Positions 33,493 to 42,958 of a DNA stretch of 43,575 nt are shown in pieces. Below the pieces are notes generated by a model. That model had not been told where the DNA came from and searched no databases. It saw only the letters and a list, made by a program, of their open reading frames with translations. Made by a program: the position numbers and the translations under genes. The stretch is from Erythrobacter sp. (GTDB lineage: Bacteria; Pseudomonadota; Alphaproteobacteria; Sphingomonadales; Sphingomonadaceae), in contig JAHEBH010000017.1 of the NCBI GenBank assembly GCA_024642335.1, positions 1 through 43,575 of the forward strand. Reading direction: 5' to 3'. Every line of letters starts with the position of its first letter. Position 1 is the first letter of the stretch.

Positions 33493-34757
33493 CAGTCGTC
33501 CAGCCAGTCCGGTACGCGCTCGGCAGCGTAGATTTCTTCCGGCAGGATGCGATCGGCCACGCTGGCCACCTTGTCGCCATCCACCATCACCTCCGCCACG
33601 AAGCCGCGCGAGTTGTAGGAGCTGGCCATGGTCGCGCCATAGGCCCCGGCCGTGCGGAAGATCGCAAGATCTCCGCGTTCCACCGCATCCATTTCCCGGC
33701 CCATGGCGAAAGTATCCCCCGTCTCGCAAATGGGGCCGACAATGTTTGCCGTCATCCGATCACCTTTCGGCTTCACCGCGTCGAAATCATGCCATGCGCC
33801 GTAAAGCGCGGGCCGTGCCAGATCGTTCATCGCCGCATCGACGATGACGAAGGGGTCGCGGTTGGCATTGCGCTTCACGCGCACCACCTCGGTCAGCAGC
33901 ACGCCGGCATTACCCGCGATCACGCGGCCCGGTTCGAACATCAGCGTCACGTCCCAGCCCTTGGTCACGCGTGCGACCATGCGGCCATATTCGGCCGGGC
34001 TCGGCATCACTTCGCCCGCCTTGTAGGGCACGCCCAGGCCGCCACCCAGATCGATATGCGTTACCGTGCCGCCGTGGTGACGGATCTGGGAAAGCAGGGC
34101 ACCAACCTTCTCGAACGCCAGTTCGAGCGGCCTCAGGTCGGACAGCTGGCTGCCGATATGCACTGCGATGCCGCGCATGTTCAGCCCCGGCAGGCCGGCA
34201 AGGCGCAGGTACATGGCCACCGCCCGGTCGATCGGCACGCCGAACTTGTTGTCGCGCTTGCCGGTGGAGATCTTTTCATGCGTTCCGGCATCGATATCCG
34301 GATTCACGCGCAGCGCGCAGTTTGCCGTCCGCCCGGTTTCCTCTGCGAGCTGGGCCAGCTCCTCGCCTTCTTCCTCGCTCTCGATGTTGAACTGGCCGAT
34401 GCCTGCATCAAGCCCGGCGAGCATTTCGCGCCGCGTCTTGCCCACGCCCGAGAACACGATGTCCTCTGCAGGCATGCCTGCGGCCAGCGCGCGCGCCATT
34501 TCGCCGCCGGAAACGACGTCTGCACCAAAGCCCTCGCGCTGCATCACGCGCAGAACGGCGAGGTTGGGGTTGGACTTGACGGCAAAGGCAAGGTGGATCT
34601 TGCCCAGCGGCAGCAGCGCCTCGCGGAAAACGCGCGCATGGCGTTCCAGCGTGGCGCGGGAATAGATGTAGACGGGCGTGCCGAATTCCTCGGCAATGCG
34701 CGTCATCGGCACGTCTTCGGCGTGGAGTTCGCCGTTACGGATTTCAAAGTGGTCCAT
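33492..34757 (-). CDS. lysA: Diaminopimelate decarboxylase
   Basis: 421 residues, PLP-dependent, last step of lysine synthesis. FAVKSNPNLAVLRVMQREGFGADVVSGGEM holds the PLP Lys; this is a fold type III barrel. GGLGVPYKAGE, FEPGRVIAGNAGVLL and PICETGDTF (active-site Cys) are intact, with GAYGATMASSYNSRGF near the end. It follows lptM by 11 bp in the argH-lptM-lysA order seen across proteobacteria, and overlaps the siroheme-type gene. Confidence 0.97.
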   Translation of the reverse strand: MDHFEIRNGELHAEDVPMTRIAEEFGTPVYIYSRATLERHARVFREALLPLGKIHLAFAVKSNPNLAVLRVMQREGFGADVVSGGEMARALAAGMPAEDIVFSGVGKTRREMLAGLDAGIGQFNIESEEEGEELAQLAEETGRTANCALRVNPDIDAGTHEKISTGKRDNKFGVPIDRAVAMYLRLAGLPGLNMRGIAVHIGSQLSDLRPLELAFEKVGALLSQIRHHGGTVTHIDLGGGLGVPYKAGEVMPSPAEYGRMVARVTKGWDVTLMFEPGRVIAGNAGVLLTEVVRVKRNANRDPFVIVDAAMNDLARPALYGAWHDFDAVKPKGDRMTANIVGPICETGDTFAMGREMDAVERGDLAIFRTAGAYGATMASSYNSRGFVAEVMVDGDKVASVADRILPEEIYAAERVPDWLDD

Positions 34758-34768
34758 TGTCTGTTTTG

Positions 34769-35011
34769 TCAGCCTTCAGGAGGAAGATCGAAGGGATCGT
34801 CCTCTCGTTCTTCGGATTCTCGCCGCAATTCGACGCTGCGCTCGGGCGCAGCCTGCGGATCGAGTTCGAGCAATTCTTCGGCGGAAAGCGGTTCGCTGGC
34901 ACCATAGGGCGCTTGCGGCAGGCTGGCCCCCTCCTCGGGTTCCAGATCGCCCATGCGCCCGCATGCTGCCAGTGGCAGGGCGAGCGCAAGAAGGACCAGG
35001 GCCCTTCTCAC
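34769..35011 (-). CDS. lptM: LptM-like small lipoprotein
   Basis: 80 residues. GTG 35011 overlaps the argH stop (GTGA). Signal peptide [16 protein letters not shown] ends in a lipobox with Cys17, followed by [11 protein letters not shown]; Cys-Gly-x-x-Gly is the LptM (YifL) mark. The remainder is acidic and probably disordered. In E. coli LptM binds the LptDE LPS translocon and promotes its oxidative maturation. Its place between argH and lysA is the conserved context for this family. The longer acidic tail is typical of alphaproteobacterial forms. Confidence 0.85.
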   Translation of the reverse strand: MRRALVLLALALPLAACGRMGDLEPEEGASLPQAPYGASEPLSAEELLELDPQAAPERSVELRRESEEREDDPFDLPPEG

Positions 35012-36408
35012 TTCTCGCCGTCCAGCGCAGCGCGCGCTTCCGCCACGCGTTTTCGTACCTCCGCCGGCGCAGTGCCGCCAAAGCTGGCACGCGCGGCGAC
35101 AGATGCTTCCACCGACAACGCGCCGTAGACACGCTCGTCCAGGCGCGGATCGATAAGCTTCAGGTCCTTGAGATCGAGTTGGTCGAGCGCAACGCCCTTT
35201 TGCTCGGCAAGCTTGACTGCGGCGCCGGTAATGTGGTGCGCCTCGCGGAAAGGAATATCCGCCTGCCGTACCAGCCAGTCAGCAAGGTCGGTGGCAGTAG
35301 CAAAGCCCAGCTCTGCCGCTTGCCGCATGCGGTCGGTTCGGAACGTGCTGTCCGCGACCATGCCGGTCATCGCGGCGATAGACAGGCCGAGCAGGTTGGC
35401 CGCCTCGAACACGGGCGGCTTGTCGTCCTGCATGTCCTTCGAATAGGCGAGCGGCAGGCCCTTCATCGTCACCATCAGGCTGGTGAGGCAACCGACGATG
35501 CGCCCTGCGTGGCCGCGCACCAGTTCCGCCGCGTCGGGATTCTTCTTCTGCGGCATGATGGAGGAGCCAGTCGAAAGGCTGTCCGCCATGCGAACGAAAC
35601 CGAAGGGCTGGCTCGCCCAGATCACGAACTCTTCCGCAAGCCGCGACAGGTGCAGGCTGCACTGCGCGGCAGCTTGCAGGTAATCGAGCGCAAAATCGCG
35701 ATCGGACACGGCATCAAGGCTGTTCTTCGTCGGTCCTGCAAAGCCGAGCGCCTGCGCGGTCATTTCCCGGTCGATGGGAAAGCCCGTACCGGCCAAAGCC
35801 GCGCTGCCCAGCGGGCTGAAATTCATCCGCAGGCGGGCATCGTGGAAACGGGAGCGGTCGCGCGCGATCATCTCGTAATAGGCCATCAGGTGATGGCCGA
35901 GCGTCACCGGCTGCGCGGTCTGCAGGTGGGTGAAGCCGGGCATGATGGAATCCGCATGCGCTGCGGCCTGCGTGACCAGCGCATCCTGCAATGCCTTGAG
36001 ACCCACATCCACCTGGTCGGTGGCATCGCGCACCCAGAGGCGGAAATCGGTCGCCACCTGGTCATTGCGGCTGCGCGCCGTGTGCAGGCGCCCTGCCGCC
36101 GGACCGATCAGTTCGGCCAGGCGGCTCTCGGTGGTCATGTGGATATCCTCGAGGTCCCAATTCTCGGGAACGCCATTGGCTTCATATTCGCCGGCAATTG
36201 TCTCCAGTCCGCCCAGGATCGCCTCGGCATCCGCCGCGCTGACGATATCGCAAGCGGCGAGCATGGCGACATGCGCGCGTGATGCGGCGATGTCCTGCCG
36301 CCACAATGCCTTGTCGAAGGGGATCGACGCATTTATCTCTCGCATGATGGCAGACGGTCCTTCCGCGAACCGTCCACCCCACATGGTGTTGGAGGCACTA
36401 TTGCTCAA
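35008..36408 (-). CDS. argH: Argininosuccinate lyase
   Basis: 466 residues, fumarase/aspartase superfamily; cleaves argininosuccinate to arginine and fumarate. [16 protein letters not shown] carries active-site residues, and the signature loop [19 protein letters not shown] contains the catalytic Ser. [24 protein letters not shown] is the conserved start. The most likely initiation is TTG 36408, with GGTAGG 5 nt upstream; ATG 36384 has no ribosome site and would cut the common pre-MWGGRF lead. The start region overlaps the divergent TlpA-like gene by 8 bp. Confidence 0.95.
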   Translation of the reverse strand: MSNSASNTMWGGRFAEGPSAIMREINASIPFDKALWRQDIAASRAHVAMLAACDIVSAADAEAILGGLETIAGEYEANGVPENWDLEDIHMTTESRLAELIGPAAGRLHTARSRNDQVATDFRLWVRDATDQVDVGLKALQDALVTQAAAHADSIMPGFTHLQTAQPVTLGHHLMAYYEMIARDRSRFHDARLRMNFSPLGSAALAGTGFPIDREMTAQALGFAGPTKNSLDAVSDRDFALDYLQAAAQCSLHLSRLAEEFVIWASQPFGFVRMADSLSTGSSIMPQKKNPDAAELVRGHAGRIVGCLTSLMVTMKGLPLAYSKDMQDDKPPVFEAANLLGLSIAAMTGMVADSTFRTDRMRQAAELGFATATDLADWLVRQADIPFREAHHITGAAVKLAEQKGVALDQLDLKDLKLIDPRLDERVYGALSVEASVAARASFGGTAPAEVRKRVAEARAALDGEK

Positions 36409-36994
36409 TTCGACCTACCGTTTCACTGCCATCGCCTGCCTTTTCGCGGGCGTTCTGGCGGGTTGCGATACGCAAGAGGGCGAAAGCGCGCAAGGCGGCG
36501 AAGAAATCTCTTCTGAAAGCGGGACGCATGCCTTCACCGGCTTTGTCGACCGTACCTTTGCCGGAAAGGCCATTCCCGAGGTGGAACTGGTCGATCCGGC
36601 GGGCATCACGATGGCGCTGGCGGATACCGGCGGAAAGCCCGTGCTTCTCAATCTCTGGGCAACATGGTGCGCGCCCTGCGTGGTGGAGATGCCGCTGCTC
36701 GACAAGCTTGCAGGCGAGATTTCATCCAGCGTACGCGTGCTGACCGTGAGCGAGGATATCCAGGGCGCGGACAAGGTGGTACCCTTCTTCGAGAAACACG
36801 GGTTCACCAACCTGCCGCGCTGGATGGACCCGCAGAACGACCTTGCCTTCTCCTTCGGCGGCGGGGGTGCGCTGCCGCTGACGATCCTCTATGATGCAGG
36901 CGGCCGCGAAGTCTGGCGCGTGATCGGCGCCTATGACTGGTCGAGCGAAGAGGCGCGGGCACTGGTGGCGGAAGCAGGAGGCGGTGATGACTGA
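36401..36994 (+). CDS. TlpA-like thioredoxin-fold lipoprotein
   Basis: 197 residues from TTG 36401, chosen because GGAGG lies exactly 5 nt upstream; ATG 36383 would precede that site. A signal peptide ([16 protein letters not shown]) ends in a lipobox at Cys22. The thioredoxin domain has [20 protein letters not shown] with the redox pair Cys90-Cys93 and the cis-Pro in [10 protein letters not shown]. It is a membrane-tethered periplasmic thiol-disulfide reductase of the TlpA/ResA type, used for cytochrome c or copper-site maturation. It overlaps the dioxygenase gene by 8 bp, so the two are coupled. Confidence 0.9.
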   Translation: MLNSTYRFTAIACLFAGVLAGCDTQEGESAQGGEEISSESGTHAFTGFVDRTFAGKAIPEVELVDPAGITMALADTGGKPVLLNLWATWCAPCVVEMPLLDKLAGEISSSVRVLTVSEDIQGADKVVPFFEKHGFTNLPRWMDPQNDLAFSFGGGGALPLTILYDAGGREVWRVIGAYDWSSEEARALVAEAGGGDD

Positions 36995-37781
36995 TCGGAT
37001 CGTGTCGCAACTGGCACAGGACATCGAACGCAGGCGCTTTCTGACGGGAGTAGCGAGTGGCTTGGGCGGCCTAGCTCTAGCCGCTTGCGGAAGCAGCGCG
37101 GGCGCACAAGTCGCTGGCACCGGCAATTGCCGCGCTACGCCTTGGGAAACGGACGGTCCATATCCCGCAGATGGCAGGGGCGGGCGCGACCGGCGCATCA
37201 ACGTGCTCGCCAACAGGGACGTTGTCCGCCGGGATATCCGCCCGAGCTTCGGCGAGTTCGAGGGAGTTGCGGAAGGCGTGGCTCTGGCACTTGAACTGCA
37301 GATCGTGGACGCGGGCTTGGGTTGCAGCTCGCCGCTGGCCGGATATGCGATCTACCTGTGGCAGAACGATGCGGCGGGCGATTACTCGCTCTACAACCGA
37401 CGCGACGTCAACTATCTGCGCGGCTTGCAGGATTGCGATGCGCAGGGAACGGCGCGTTTCACATCCATCCTGCCCGGTTGCTATGGCGGCAGAAGCCCGC
37501 ACTGCCATTTCGAGGTGTTCTCCAGCATGGAGGCCGCCCTGTCCGGCGAACAGAGCCTGCTGACCGGGCAATTTGCCTTCCCCGAAGCGGAATGCCGGCA
37601 GGTCTACCTGTCGGATGCACGCTATGGGGACAGTATCTCCAACCTCGAACGCTGGCCCATCGCGCGCGACTTCGTGTTCAGGGATGGCGATGCGGAAATG
37701 CGCGCCATGCAGACGCTAACCCTCGAAGGATCGCAGGATTCAGGGTTTCGCGGCACGGGAAGAATTGCCCTGCAGGGCTGA
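36987..37781 (+). CDS. Tat-exported intradiol dioxygenase-like lipoprotein
   Basis: 264 residues from ATG 36987. The N-terminus carries a twin-arginine signal (RRRFLTGVASGLGGLALAAC) ending in a lipobox at Cys34. The rest matches the intradiol ring-cleavage dioxygenase beta fold: CRATPWETDGPYPADGRGGR, YAIYLWQNDAAGDYSLYN, ILPGCYGGRSPHCHFEVF. Fe(III) ligands are kept: a Tyr at 133 or 136, Tyr166, His172 and His174. Such enzymes split catechols; export and lipid anchoring suggest action outside the cytoplasm. The natural substrate is unknown. Seven or so mature Cys fit with a co-transcribed thiol reductase. Confidence 0.87.
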   Translation: MTDRIVSQLAQDIERRRFLTGVASGLGGLALAACGSSAGAQVAGTGNCRATPWETDGPYPADGRGGRDRRINVLANRDVVRRDIRPSFGEFEGVAEGVALALELQIVDAGLGCSSPLAGYAIYLWQNDAAGDYSLYNRRDVNYLRGLQDCDAQGTARFTSILPGCYGGRSPHCHFEVFSSMEAALSGEQSLLTGQFAFPEAECRQVYLSDARYGDSISNLERWPIARDFVFRDGDAEMRAMQTLTLEGSQDSGFRGTGRIALQG

Positions 37782-37804
37782 CAAGCGCCGCAGCAATGGA
37801 GTCC

Positions 37805-37880
37805 TGGTGGGCGGTGACGGGCTCGAACCGCCGACCCTCTCGGTGTAAACGAGATGCTCTACCAACTGAGCTAACCGCCC
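37805..37880 (-). tRNA. tRNA-Val (anticodon UAC)
   Basis: A 76-nt cloverleaf. The acceptor stem is GGGCGGT/ACCGCCC with encoded discriminator A and CCA. The D arm reads TAGCTCAGTTGGTAGAGCA, and the anticodon stem CTCG/CGAG holds loop TTTACAC, giving anticodon TAC. The T arm is CGGTTCGAGCCCG. It lies alone on the minus strand between the dioxygenase and host-attachment genes. Confidence 0.97.
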
Positions 37881-38019
37881 CAGCACTCTGGCAAGGGCGC
37901 GCCCCTAGACCATTTCCCGCCACAGCGAAAGTGTGAAATCGCAAAGATTGACCTCGATCACAACCAAGGAGGAATTGTCGGGCTATCATGCTATCATCTG
38001 GCAGTTCAAGGAGATGGAA

Positions 38020-38469
38020 ATGCGGATCAGCAAAGGAACGGTAATACTCGTTGCCAACGGGGCGAAGGCGGTATTTTACCGCAACGATGGCGGGGTCGAC
38101 GACATCGCACTGACGGTTTTCCACCTGGCCGAAATCGAAAACCCTGCGACCCACGAGCAGGGCACGGATACACCAGGGCGGACGCAGGCCTCAGCCGGAA
38201 CAGGCCGCAGCAGCTATTCGGAAACGGACCTGCACCAGGCGCAGGAGGACGCCTTTGCGAAGACGACTGCCGAAATGCTTGAGAGCGAACTTGGACGGAG
38301 CCCCGATGCGGGCGTCATCGTTGTCGCTGCACCGCGCGCCTTGGGCGTGCTCAGAAACCATTATGGCCGCCTGACGCGCGAGCAGCTTGTAACGGAGATA
38401 GACAAGGACCTGACCAACTCACCAAAGGATCATGTTGGAGAACTGCTTGCCGCCCACGGCGAAGACTGA
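38020..38469 (+). CDS. Host attachment family protein
   Basis: 149 residues from ATG 38020, with AAGGAG 6 nt upstream. RISKGTVILVANGAKAVFYRN is the typical first strand of the family first named in Agrobacterium plant attachment, and GVIVVAAPRALGVLRNHYG is the second block. The fold resembles release-factor eRF1/baeRF domains. The middle (NPATHEQGTDTPGRTQASAG) is a polar linker. Attachment roles are not proven for free-living relatives. It is followed by the convergent regulator gene 16 bp away. Confidence 0.85.
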   Translation: MRISKGTVILVANGAKAVFYRNDGGVDDIALTVFHLAEIENPATHEQGTDTPGRTQASAGTGRSSYSETDLHQAQEDAFAKTTAEMLESELGRSPDAGVIVVAAPRALGVLRNHYGRLTREQLVTEIDKDLTNSPKDHVGELLAAHGED

Positions 38470-38485
38470 GCTTTCACCGTGACAA

Positions 38486-39457
38486 TCAGGGGCTGCCCTT
38501 GCCCGTCTCATTGAAATAGCGGGCCATCGCATCCACAGCCTTGTCGGTCAGCTGGATGAAGGCGCGGCGACGATCGGTGTCGTCCTCCACCCTTTCGAGC
38601 AGGCCAGCCTCGGTCATCTGGCTGATCCAGCGCAGCGCCGTGGTGGGCGGAACGCCCGAGGCGATGCACAGCGAGGTGACCGACACGCGGTTATGTTCCA
38701 CCCGCGCGGCGGTGAGATCGAGCAGCATGTCCCACGCCGGATCGGCAAACAGGTCTCCATCGAAGAAGCGTGCGCGCAATTGCCGTTGCTGGATGATCCG
38801 CCGCACCAGGCGCGGATCGGGCAACGGCGGGCGCGGGGACCGCACCAGCCTGTCCCCTGGCTGGCGCAATGTGCCGCCTGCCTCCTCGCCAAAACGAAAC
38901 GCTGCGGCTGGGCTGCGCACAAAGCCATCGTCCTGCGGATCGCCCAGCCGCTCAAGCTTCTGGGCAATCTCGTTCACCTGCTCGGTCAAACGCAGCAGGC
39001 TCAGACGGTCTTCCTCTGACAGTTCCCGCAGCCGCATGTTGGGCATTCTGGCTAACAAACGGCCAAGCGCAATTACGCGTTCCGACCTAGTCGGATTGAC
39101 CAATATCTGCGGGTGAGACTGCGAACAGCAGGCAAAGACATCCTCCAGCCCGTCAACCGTGGTGGAGATTACCAAATGCGCACCCGATCGCGCCGCGCGC
39201 GTATCCAGCCGTATCATGCCGGCCAGGGCCGCAGCATCGGGCAGCGGGCAGTCAATGAGAATGGCCTCCCCCAAGGGACGAGGACCGCCTTCCATCACCG
39301 ATGTCAGAGATCCGCATTCACGCAAGGTCAGGCCAGCCGCCTCCACATCATCGCGCATCTCGCCCCGCACATGGTCCAGATCGGCCAGAATCGAAACGGA
39401 AAGTGGCAGCCCAACCGCATCGGCCACCGCTGCATATGCGAAATTGACCTGTGCCAT
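38486..39457 (-). CDS. Winged-helix regulator with N-terminal receiver-like domain
   Basis: 323 residues from ATG 39457, with AGGAGG 8 nt upstream. The first 150 residues alternate strands and helices like a response-receiver or Rossmann-type domain (LPLSVSILADLDHVRGEM, GEAILIDCPLPDAAALAGMI, AHLVISTTVDGLEDV) but lack a clear phosphoacceptor. A Leu-rich helix follows (LSEEDRLSLLRLTEQVNEIA). The C-terminal MarR-like winged helix is NRVSVTSLCIASGVPPTTAL...LLERVEDDTDRRRAFIQLT. It would bind DNA, target unknown. A LexA-type box overlaps the -10 of its promoter. Confidence 0.8.
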   Translation of the reverse strand: MAQVNFAYAAVADAVGLPLSVSILADLDHVRGEMRDDVEAAGLTLRECGSLTSVMEGGPRPLGEAILIDCPLPDAAALAGMIRLDTRAARSGAHLVISTTVDGLEDVFACCSQSHPQILVNPTRSERVIALGRLLARMPNMRLRELSEEDRLSLLRLTEQVNEIAQKLERLGDPQDDGFVRSPAAAFRFGEEAGGTLRQPGDRLVRSPRPPLPDPRLVRRIIQQRQLRARFFDGDLFADPAWDMLLDLTAARVEHNRVSVTSLCIASGVPPTTALRWISQMTEAGLLERVEDDTDRRRAFIQLTDKAVDAMARYFNETGKGSP

Positions 39458-39482
39458 TGTTCCCGCCTCCTGATTCCTTGTG

Positions 39483-39497
39483 GAACAAGATGGGAAC
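39483..39497 (-). promoter_or_regulatory. LexA-type SOS box GTTC-N7-GTTC
   Basis: On the minus strand GTTC (39497-39494), CCATCTT, GTTC (39486-39483), with TT before each half (TTTGTTC and CTTGTTC). This is the direct-repeat LexA box of alphaproteobacteria. The -10 of the promoter sits exactly in the 7-bp spacer, where bound LexA would block RNA polymerase. The core alone would occur about once by chance in a window this size; position is what makes it notable. Confidence 0.6.
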
Positions 39498-39515
39498 AAA
39501 TGGGGATCGTGTCAA
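39487..39515 (-). promoter_or_regulatory. Candidate promoter of the winged-helix regulator
   Basis: TTGACA (39515-39510), 17-bp spacer, CATCTT (39492-39487) on the minus strand. The -35 is perfect, the -10 poor (three of six). The start would be near 39480, giving a 23-nt leader with the AGGAGG ribosome site. Confidence 0.55.
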
Positions 39516-39542
39516 GAATATCCTGCTTGTGGAGGGGCAGGA

Positions 39543-40835
39543 TCAATCGGCAAACGGATCGCGCACCAATATCGTGTCGTCGCGTTCGGGGCTGGTCGAA
39601 ACGCTTGCCACCGGGCATTCGATCAGTTCCTCGATGCGGCGAATGTATTTGATCGCCTGCGCGGGAAGATCGGCCCAGCTGCGTGCGCCGACAGTGGTGC
39701 CTTCCCAGCCGTCCATTTCTTCATAGACCGGCTCGACCCGCGCCTGCTCCTGCGCATTGGCCGGCAGGTAATCGATCGGTTCGCCGTCGAGCATATAGCC
39801 GGTGCAGATCCTGATCGTCTCGAAGCCGTCGAGCACGTCGATCTTGGTCAGCGCGATGCCGGTGACGCCGGAAATGGCGCAGGTCTGGCGCACCAGGACC
39901 GCATCGAACCAGCCGCAACGGCGCTTTCGCGCGGTGACTGTGCCGAATTCATGGCCGCGCTCACCCAGCTTCTGGCCAACCTCGTCTTCAAGCTCTGTCG
40001 GGAACGGGCCGGAGCCGACGCGCGTGGTGTAGGCTTTCACGATGCCGAGCACGAAACCGGCACTGCCCGGCCCCATGCCCGATCCGCTCGCCACCGTGCC
40101 GCTGACCGTGTTGGAGCTGGTGACAAAAGGGTAGGTGCCGTGATCGACATCGAGCAGCACGCCCTGCGCGCCTTCGAACAGGATGCGCTGCGGACCGGCT
40201 TTCTTCAGGTCGTTGAGCCGCTTCCACACAGGCTGCGCATATTTGAGCACCGAGGGAGCGATTTCCTTGAGGTCAGCAATCAGCCGCGCCCGGTCAATCG
40301 GCGGTTCGTTGAAACCGACGCGAAGCGCATCGTGGTGCGCGCACAGCCGGTCGAGCTGCGGATCCAGTTCGTCGAGATGGGCCAGGTCGCACACGCGGAT
40401 CGCACGGCGGCCGACCTTGTCCTCATAGGCCGGGCCGATGCCGCGGCCGGTGGTGCCGATCTTGCCGGCTCCAGCCGCTGTCTCTCGCATGACGTCGAGA
40501 TCGCGGTGGATCGGCAGGATCAGCGGGCAATTGTCGGCAATCCCGAAATTGTCGGGAGTGATCGACACGCCCTGGCTTTCCAGCTTGGCGATTTCCTCGC
40601 GCAGATGCCACGGATCCAGCACCACGCCATTGCCGATGAGGCTGAGCGTGCCGGTGACGATTCCCGACGGGAGCAGGCTGAGCTTGTAGGTAGTGTTGCC
40701 CACAACCAGCGTATGCCCGGCATTATGCCCGCCCTGGAAGCGCACCACCGCATCTGCGCGGCTCGCCAGCCAGTCGACAATCTTGCCCTTGCCTTCGTCA
40801 CCCCACTGGGCGCCGATCACGGTTACATTGGCCAT
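39543..40835 (-). CDS. purA: Adenylosuccinate synthetase
   Basis: 430 residues; joins IMP and aspartate using GTP, first step toward [23 protein letters not shown] contains the GTP-binding loop with catalytic Asp, [11 protein letters not shown] the catalytic His, and [16 protein letters not shown] the IMP site. Near the end, LPANAQEQ and [20 protein letters not shown] are standard. The start is ATG 40835 with GGAGGAG 7 nt upstream; the longer open frame lacks family sequence. The 207-bp upstream gap holds a fragment of the repeat seen at the pdxJ end. Confidence 0.97.
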   Translation of the reverse strand: MANVTVIGAQWGDEGKGKIVDWLASRADAVVRFQGGHNAGHTLVVGNTTYKLSLLPSGIVTGTLSLIGNGVVLDPWHLREEIAKLESQGVSITPDNFGIADNCPLILPIHRDLDVMRETAAGAGKIGTTGRGIGPAYEDKVGRRAIRVCDLAHLDELDPQLDRLCAHHDALRVGFNEPPIDRARLIADLKEIAPSVLKYAQPVWKRLNDLKKAGPQRILFEGAQGVLLDVDHGTYPFVTSSNTVSGTVASGSGMGPGSAGFVLGIVKAYTTRVGSGPFPTELEDEVGQKLGERGHEFGTVTARKRRCGWFDAVLVRQTCAISGVTGIALTKIDVLDGFETIRICTGYMLDGEPIDYLPANAQEQARVEPVYEEMDGWEGTTVGARSWADLPAQAIKYIRRIEELIECPVASVSTSPERDDTILVRDPFAD

Positions 40836-41042
40836 GGATACACTCCTCCACCTGCCAGGCGGATCCGCAGGCGCCCTTCGACAGGACTCGACGCCGGGAT
40901 GGGACAGAGGGGATTCGCGTCCCCGGATTGCGAGGGCGGACCTAGCGCTGCTGCGTGCAATGTCAACCGGACAACGGTGGATTAAGCCGGCGCTCATCTG
41001 ATCGATGTCAAGCTCGGGCGATTCTTACAAAGGACACGAACC

Positions 41043-41900
41043 TTGCGCCGGATTGCCATTGCCCTGCTTGCTGCCAGCATCATCGCCCTGCCTGCCGCCA
41101 CATTGTCCGCGCAGAGCGGCACGGCGCAGATGGATATCGCCTATGGCGCAGACCCACTACAGCAGCTGGATTACTGGCCCGGCGAGAACGCGAATGCGCC
41201 GCTGGTCGTCTTCGTCCACGGCGGCGGATGGAAGCGCGGCGACAAGAACATGATGCGCGGATCGGACAAGCTCGAACACTGGCAGGAGCAAGGCTATGCC
41301 GTCGCCTCGGTCGACTACCGCCTGGTGCCGGACAACACTGTGGAACAGGAAGCGCAGGATGTGGCCGATGCTGTGGCTTACCTGCGTGACAATGCGCGCA
41401 CTTTGGGCTTCGATGCCGAGCGGGTTGCGCTGGTGGGCCATAGCGCGGGCGCGCATCTGGTCGCGCTGGTTGGCACGGACCCCACCTATTTCCGCGATGC
41501 CGGGCTGGCGATGGATGATGTTCGCGGTATCGTCCCTCTCGACGGGGCAGCCTACAACGTTCCCGACCAGATGGAGGAAAATGCCAGGCTGATGGGCGAT
41601 ACCTACCGGCAGGCCTTTGGTGACAATCCGGAGCGGCAGCGCAACCTCTCCCCCAATCTCCACACCGCCGCGCCCAACGCGCCTGAATTCCTGATCCTGC
41701 ATGTCCAGCGTGACGATGCCCGCCGCCAGAGCAACGAGCTGGCGCGCAATTTGCGGCGCGACGGCACGCCTGCCGAGGTGCAGGGCTTTCCCGGACGCGG
41801 ATTGCGCGGCCATGCGCAGATCAACCGCAGACTGGGCGAAAAAGACTATCCCGCCACGCCCGTGGTGGATGATTTCCTCGCCCGCATCTTCGCGGACTGA
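41043..41900 (+). CDS. Secreted alpha/beta hydrolase (esterase-like)
   Basis: 285 residues. A signal peptide ([22 protein letters not shown]) is followed by a BD-FAE/lipase-like domain: [16 protein letters not shown] is the HGGG oxyanion hole, [16 protein letters not shown] the nucleophile elbow with Ser, and [14 protein letters not shown] the catalytic His. The start is TTG 41043 with AAAGGA 8 nt before; no ATG fits the signal peptide. It is exported and probably hydrolyses a carboxyl ester. It precedes trhO by 41 bp. Confidence 0.86.
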   Translation: MRRIAIALLAASIIALPAATLSAQSGTAQMDIAYGADPLQQLDYWPGENANAPLVVFVHGGGWKRGDKNMMRGSDKLEHWQEQGYAVASVDYRLVPDNTVEQEAQDVADAVAYLRDNARTLGFDAERVALVGHSAGAHLVALVGTDPTYFRDAGLAMDDVRGIVPLDGAAYNVPDQMEENARLMGDTYRQAFGDNPERQRNLSPNLHTAAPNAPEFLILHVQRDDARRQSNELARNLRRDGTPAEVQGFPGRGLRGHAQINRRLGEKDYPATPVVDDFLARIFAD

Positions 41901-41941
41901 GCCAGCTAGGATTTGCCGCGCATCGTGCTAAGGCGCGCGGC

Positions 41942-42958
41942 ATGTCACAGTCCACATTCTGCGTTGCCGCGCTCTACCAGTTCACGCGCTTTGACGATCC
42001 GGCCGCGGTCCAGGGGCCGCTGCTCGCCGTGTGCGAGGCTAATGGCGTGATGGGCACGCTGCTGCTGGCGCATGAAGGGATCAACGGCACCATTGCCGGT
42101 TCCGACGAGGGCATCGCTGCAGTGCTGCAACATATCCGCCGGATTCCCGGCTGCGCCGATATCGAGGTGAAGTTCTCCCGCGCCAGCGAAATGCCCTTCC
42201 ACCGCATGAAGGTGCGGCTGAAGAAGGAGATCGTCACGCTGGGCGAACCGGGCGTCGATCCCACCAGGGACGTCGGCACCTATGTCATGCCGCAGGACTG
42301 GAACGCGCTCATCTCCGACCCCGACACCATCGTGATCGACACGCGCAATGACTATGAGGTGGCGATCGGCACGTTCGCAGGCGCGATCGATCCCGCAACC
42401 CCCACCTTCCGCGATTTTCCCGCCTGGTTCCGCAAGCAGCGCGGCAGGCTGCTGGGCAATACCAACAAGCCCAAGGTGGCAATGTTCTGCACCGGCGGAA
42501 TTCGGTGCGAAAAGAGCACCGCCTTCCTCAAGGCGGAGGGGATCGAGGATGTCTATCACCTCAAGGGCGGGATATTGAAATATCTCGAGGACATCCCCGA
42601 GGAAGAGAGCCTGTGGCGCGGCGAATGCTTCGTCTTCGATGAGCGGGTGAGCGTGGGCCACGGCCTCAAGCAGGGCGAATACGCGCTGTGCCGCGCCTGC
42701 CGCCATCCGTTGACGCAGGAGGAACTTGCCTCCCCGCAATATGCAGACGGCGTGTCCTGTCCGCATTGCTATGCCCAGCGTTCGGCGGAACAGCGCTCCC
42801 GCTATGCCGAGCGCGAGAAGCAGTCCCGCCTCGCCCGCCAGCGCGGGGAGCCGCATGTCGGAGCAAAGCAGGCGGAGCTTCGGGCGGAGAGGCGCGCCGC
42901 GAAACTCGCCCGCAAGGAGGCCGCAAGGCAGGCCGCCGGCCAGCAGGATGACAGCTAA
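41942..42958 (+). CDS. trhO: tRNA uridine(34) hydroxylase TrhO (YceA)
   Basis: 338 residues. An N-terminal domain ([37 protein letters not shown]) is followed by a rhodanese domain: [20 protein letters not shown] and the active loop [19 protein letters not shown] Cys pair region ([10 protein letters not shown] and CPHCYAQRS) may bind zinc, and the end is a basic Ala/Arg/Lys helix. TrhO hydroxylates U34 of certain tRNAs, an oxygen-dependent route to cmo5U/mo5U. The GST gene begins inside its last 11 bases. Confidence 0.92.
   Translation: MSQSTFCVAALYQFTRFDDPAAVQGPLLAVCEANGVMGTLLLAHEGINGTIAGSDEGIAAVLQHIRRIPGCADIEVKFSRASEMPFHRMKVRLKKEIVTLGEPGVDPTRDVGTYVMPQDWNALISDPDTIVIDTRNDYEVAIGTFAGAIDPATPTFRDFPAWFRKQRGRLLGNTNKPKVAMFCTGGIRCEKSTAFLKAEGIEDVYHLKGGILKYLEDIPEEESLWRGECFVFDERVSVGHGLKQGEYALCRACRHPLTQEELASPQYADGVSCPHCYAQRSAEQRSRYAEREKQSRLARQRGEPHVGAKQAELRAERRAAKLARKEAARQAAGQQDDS

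Noticed and set aside
37782-38019. tRNA-Val as an integration site for a mobile element
   Set aside because: No integrase, no duplicated tRNA end and ordinary genes on both sides.
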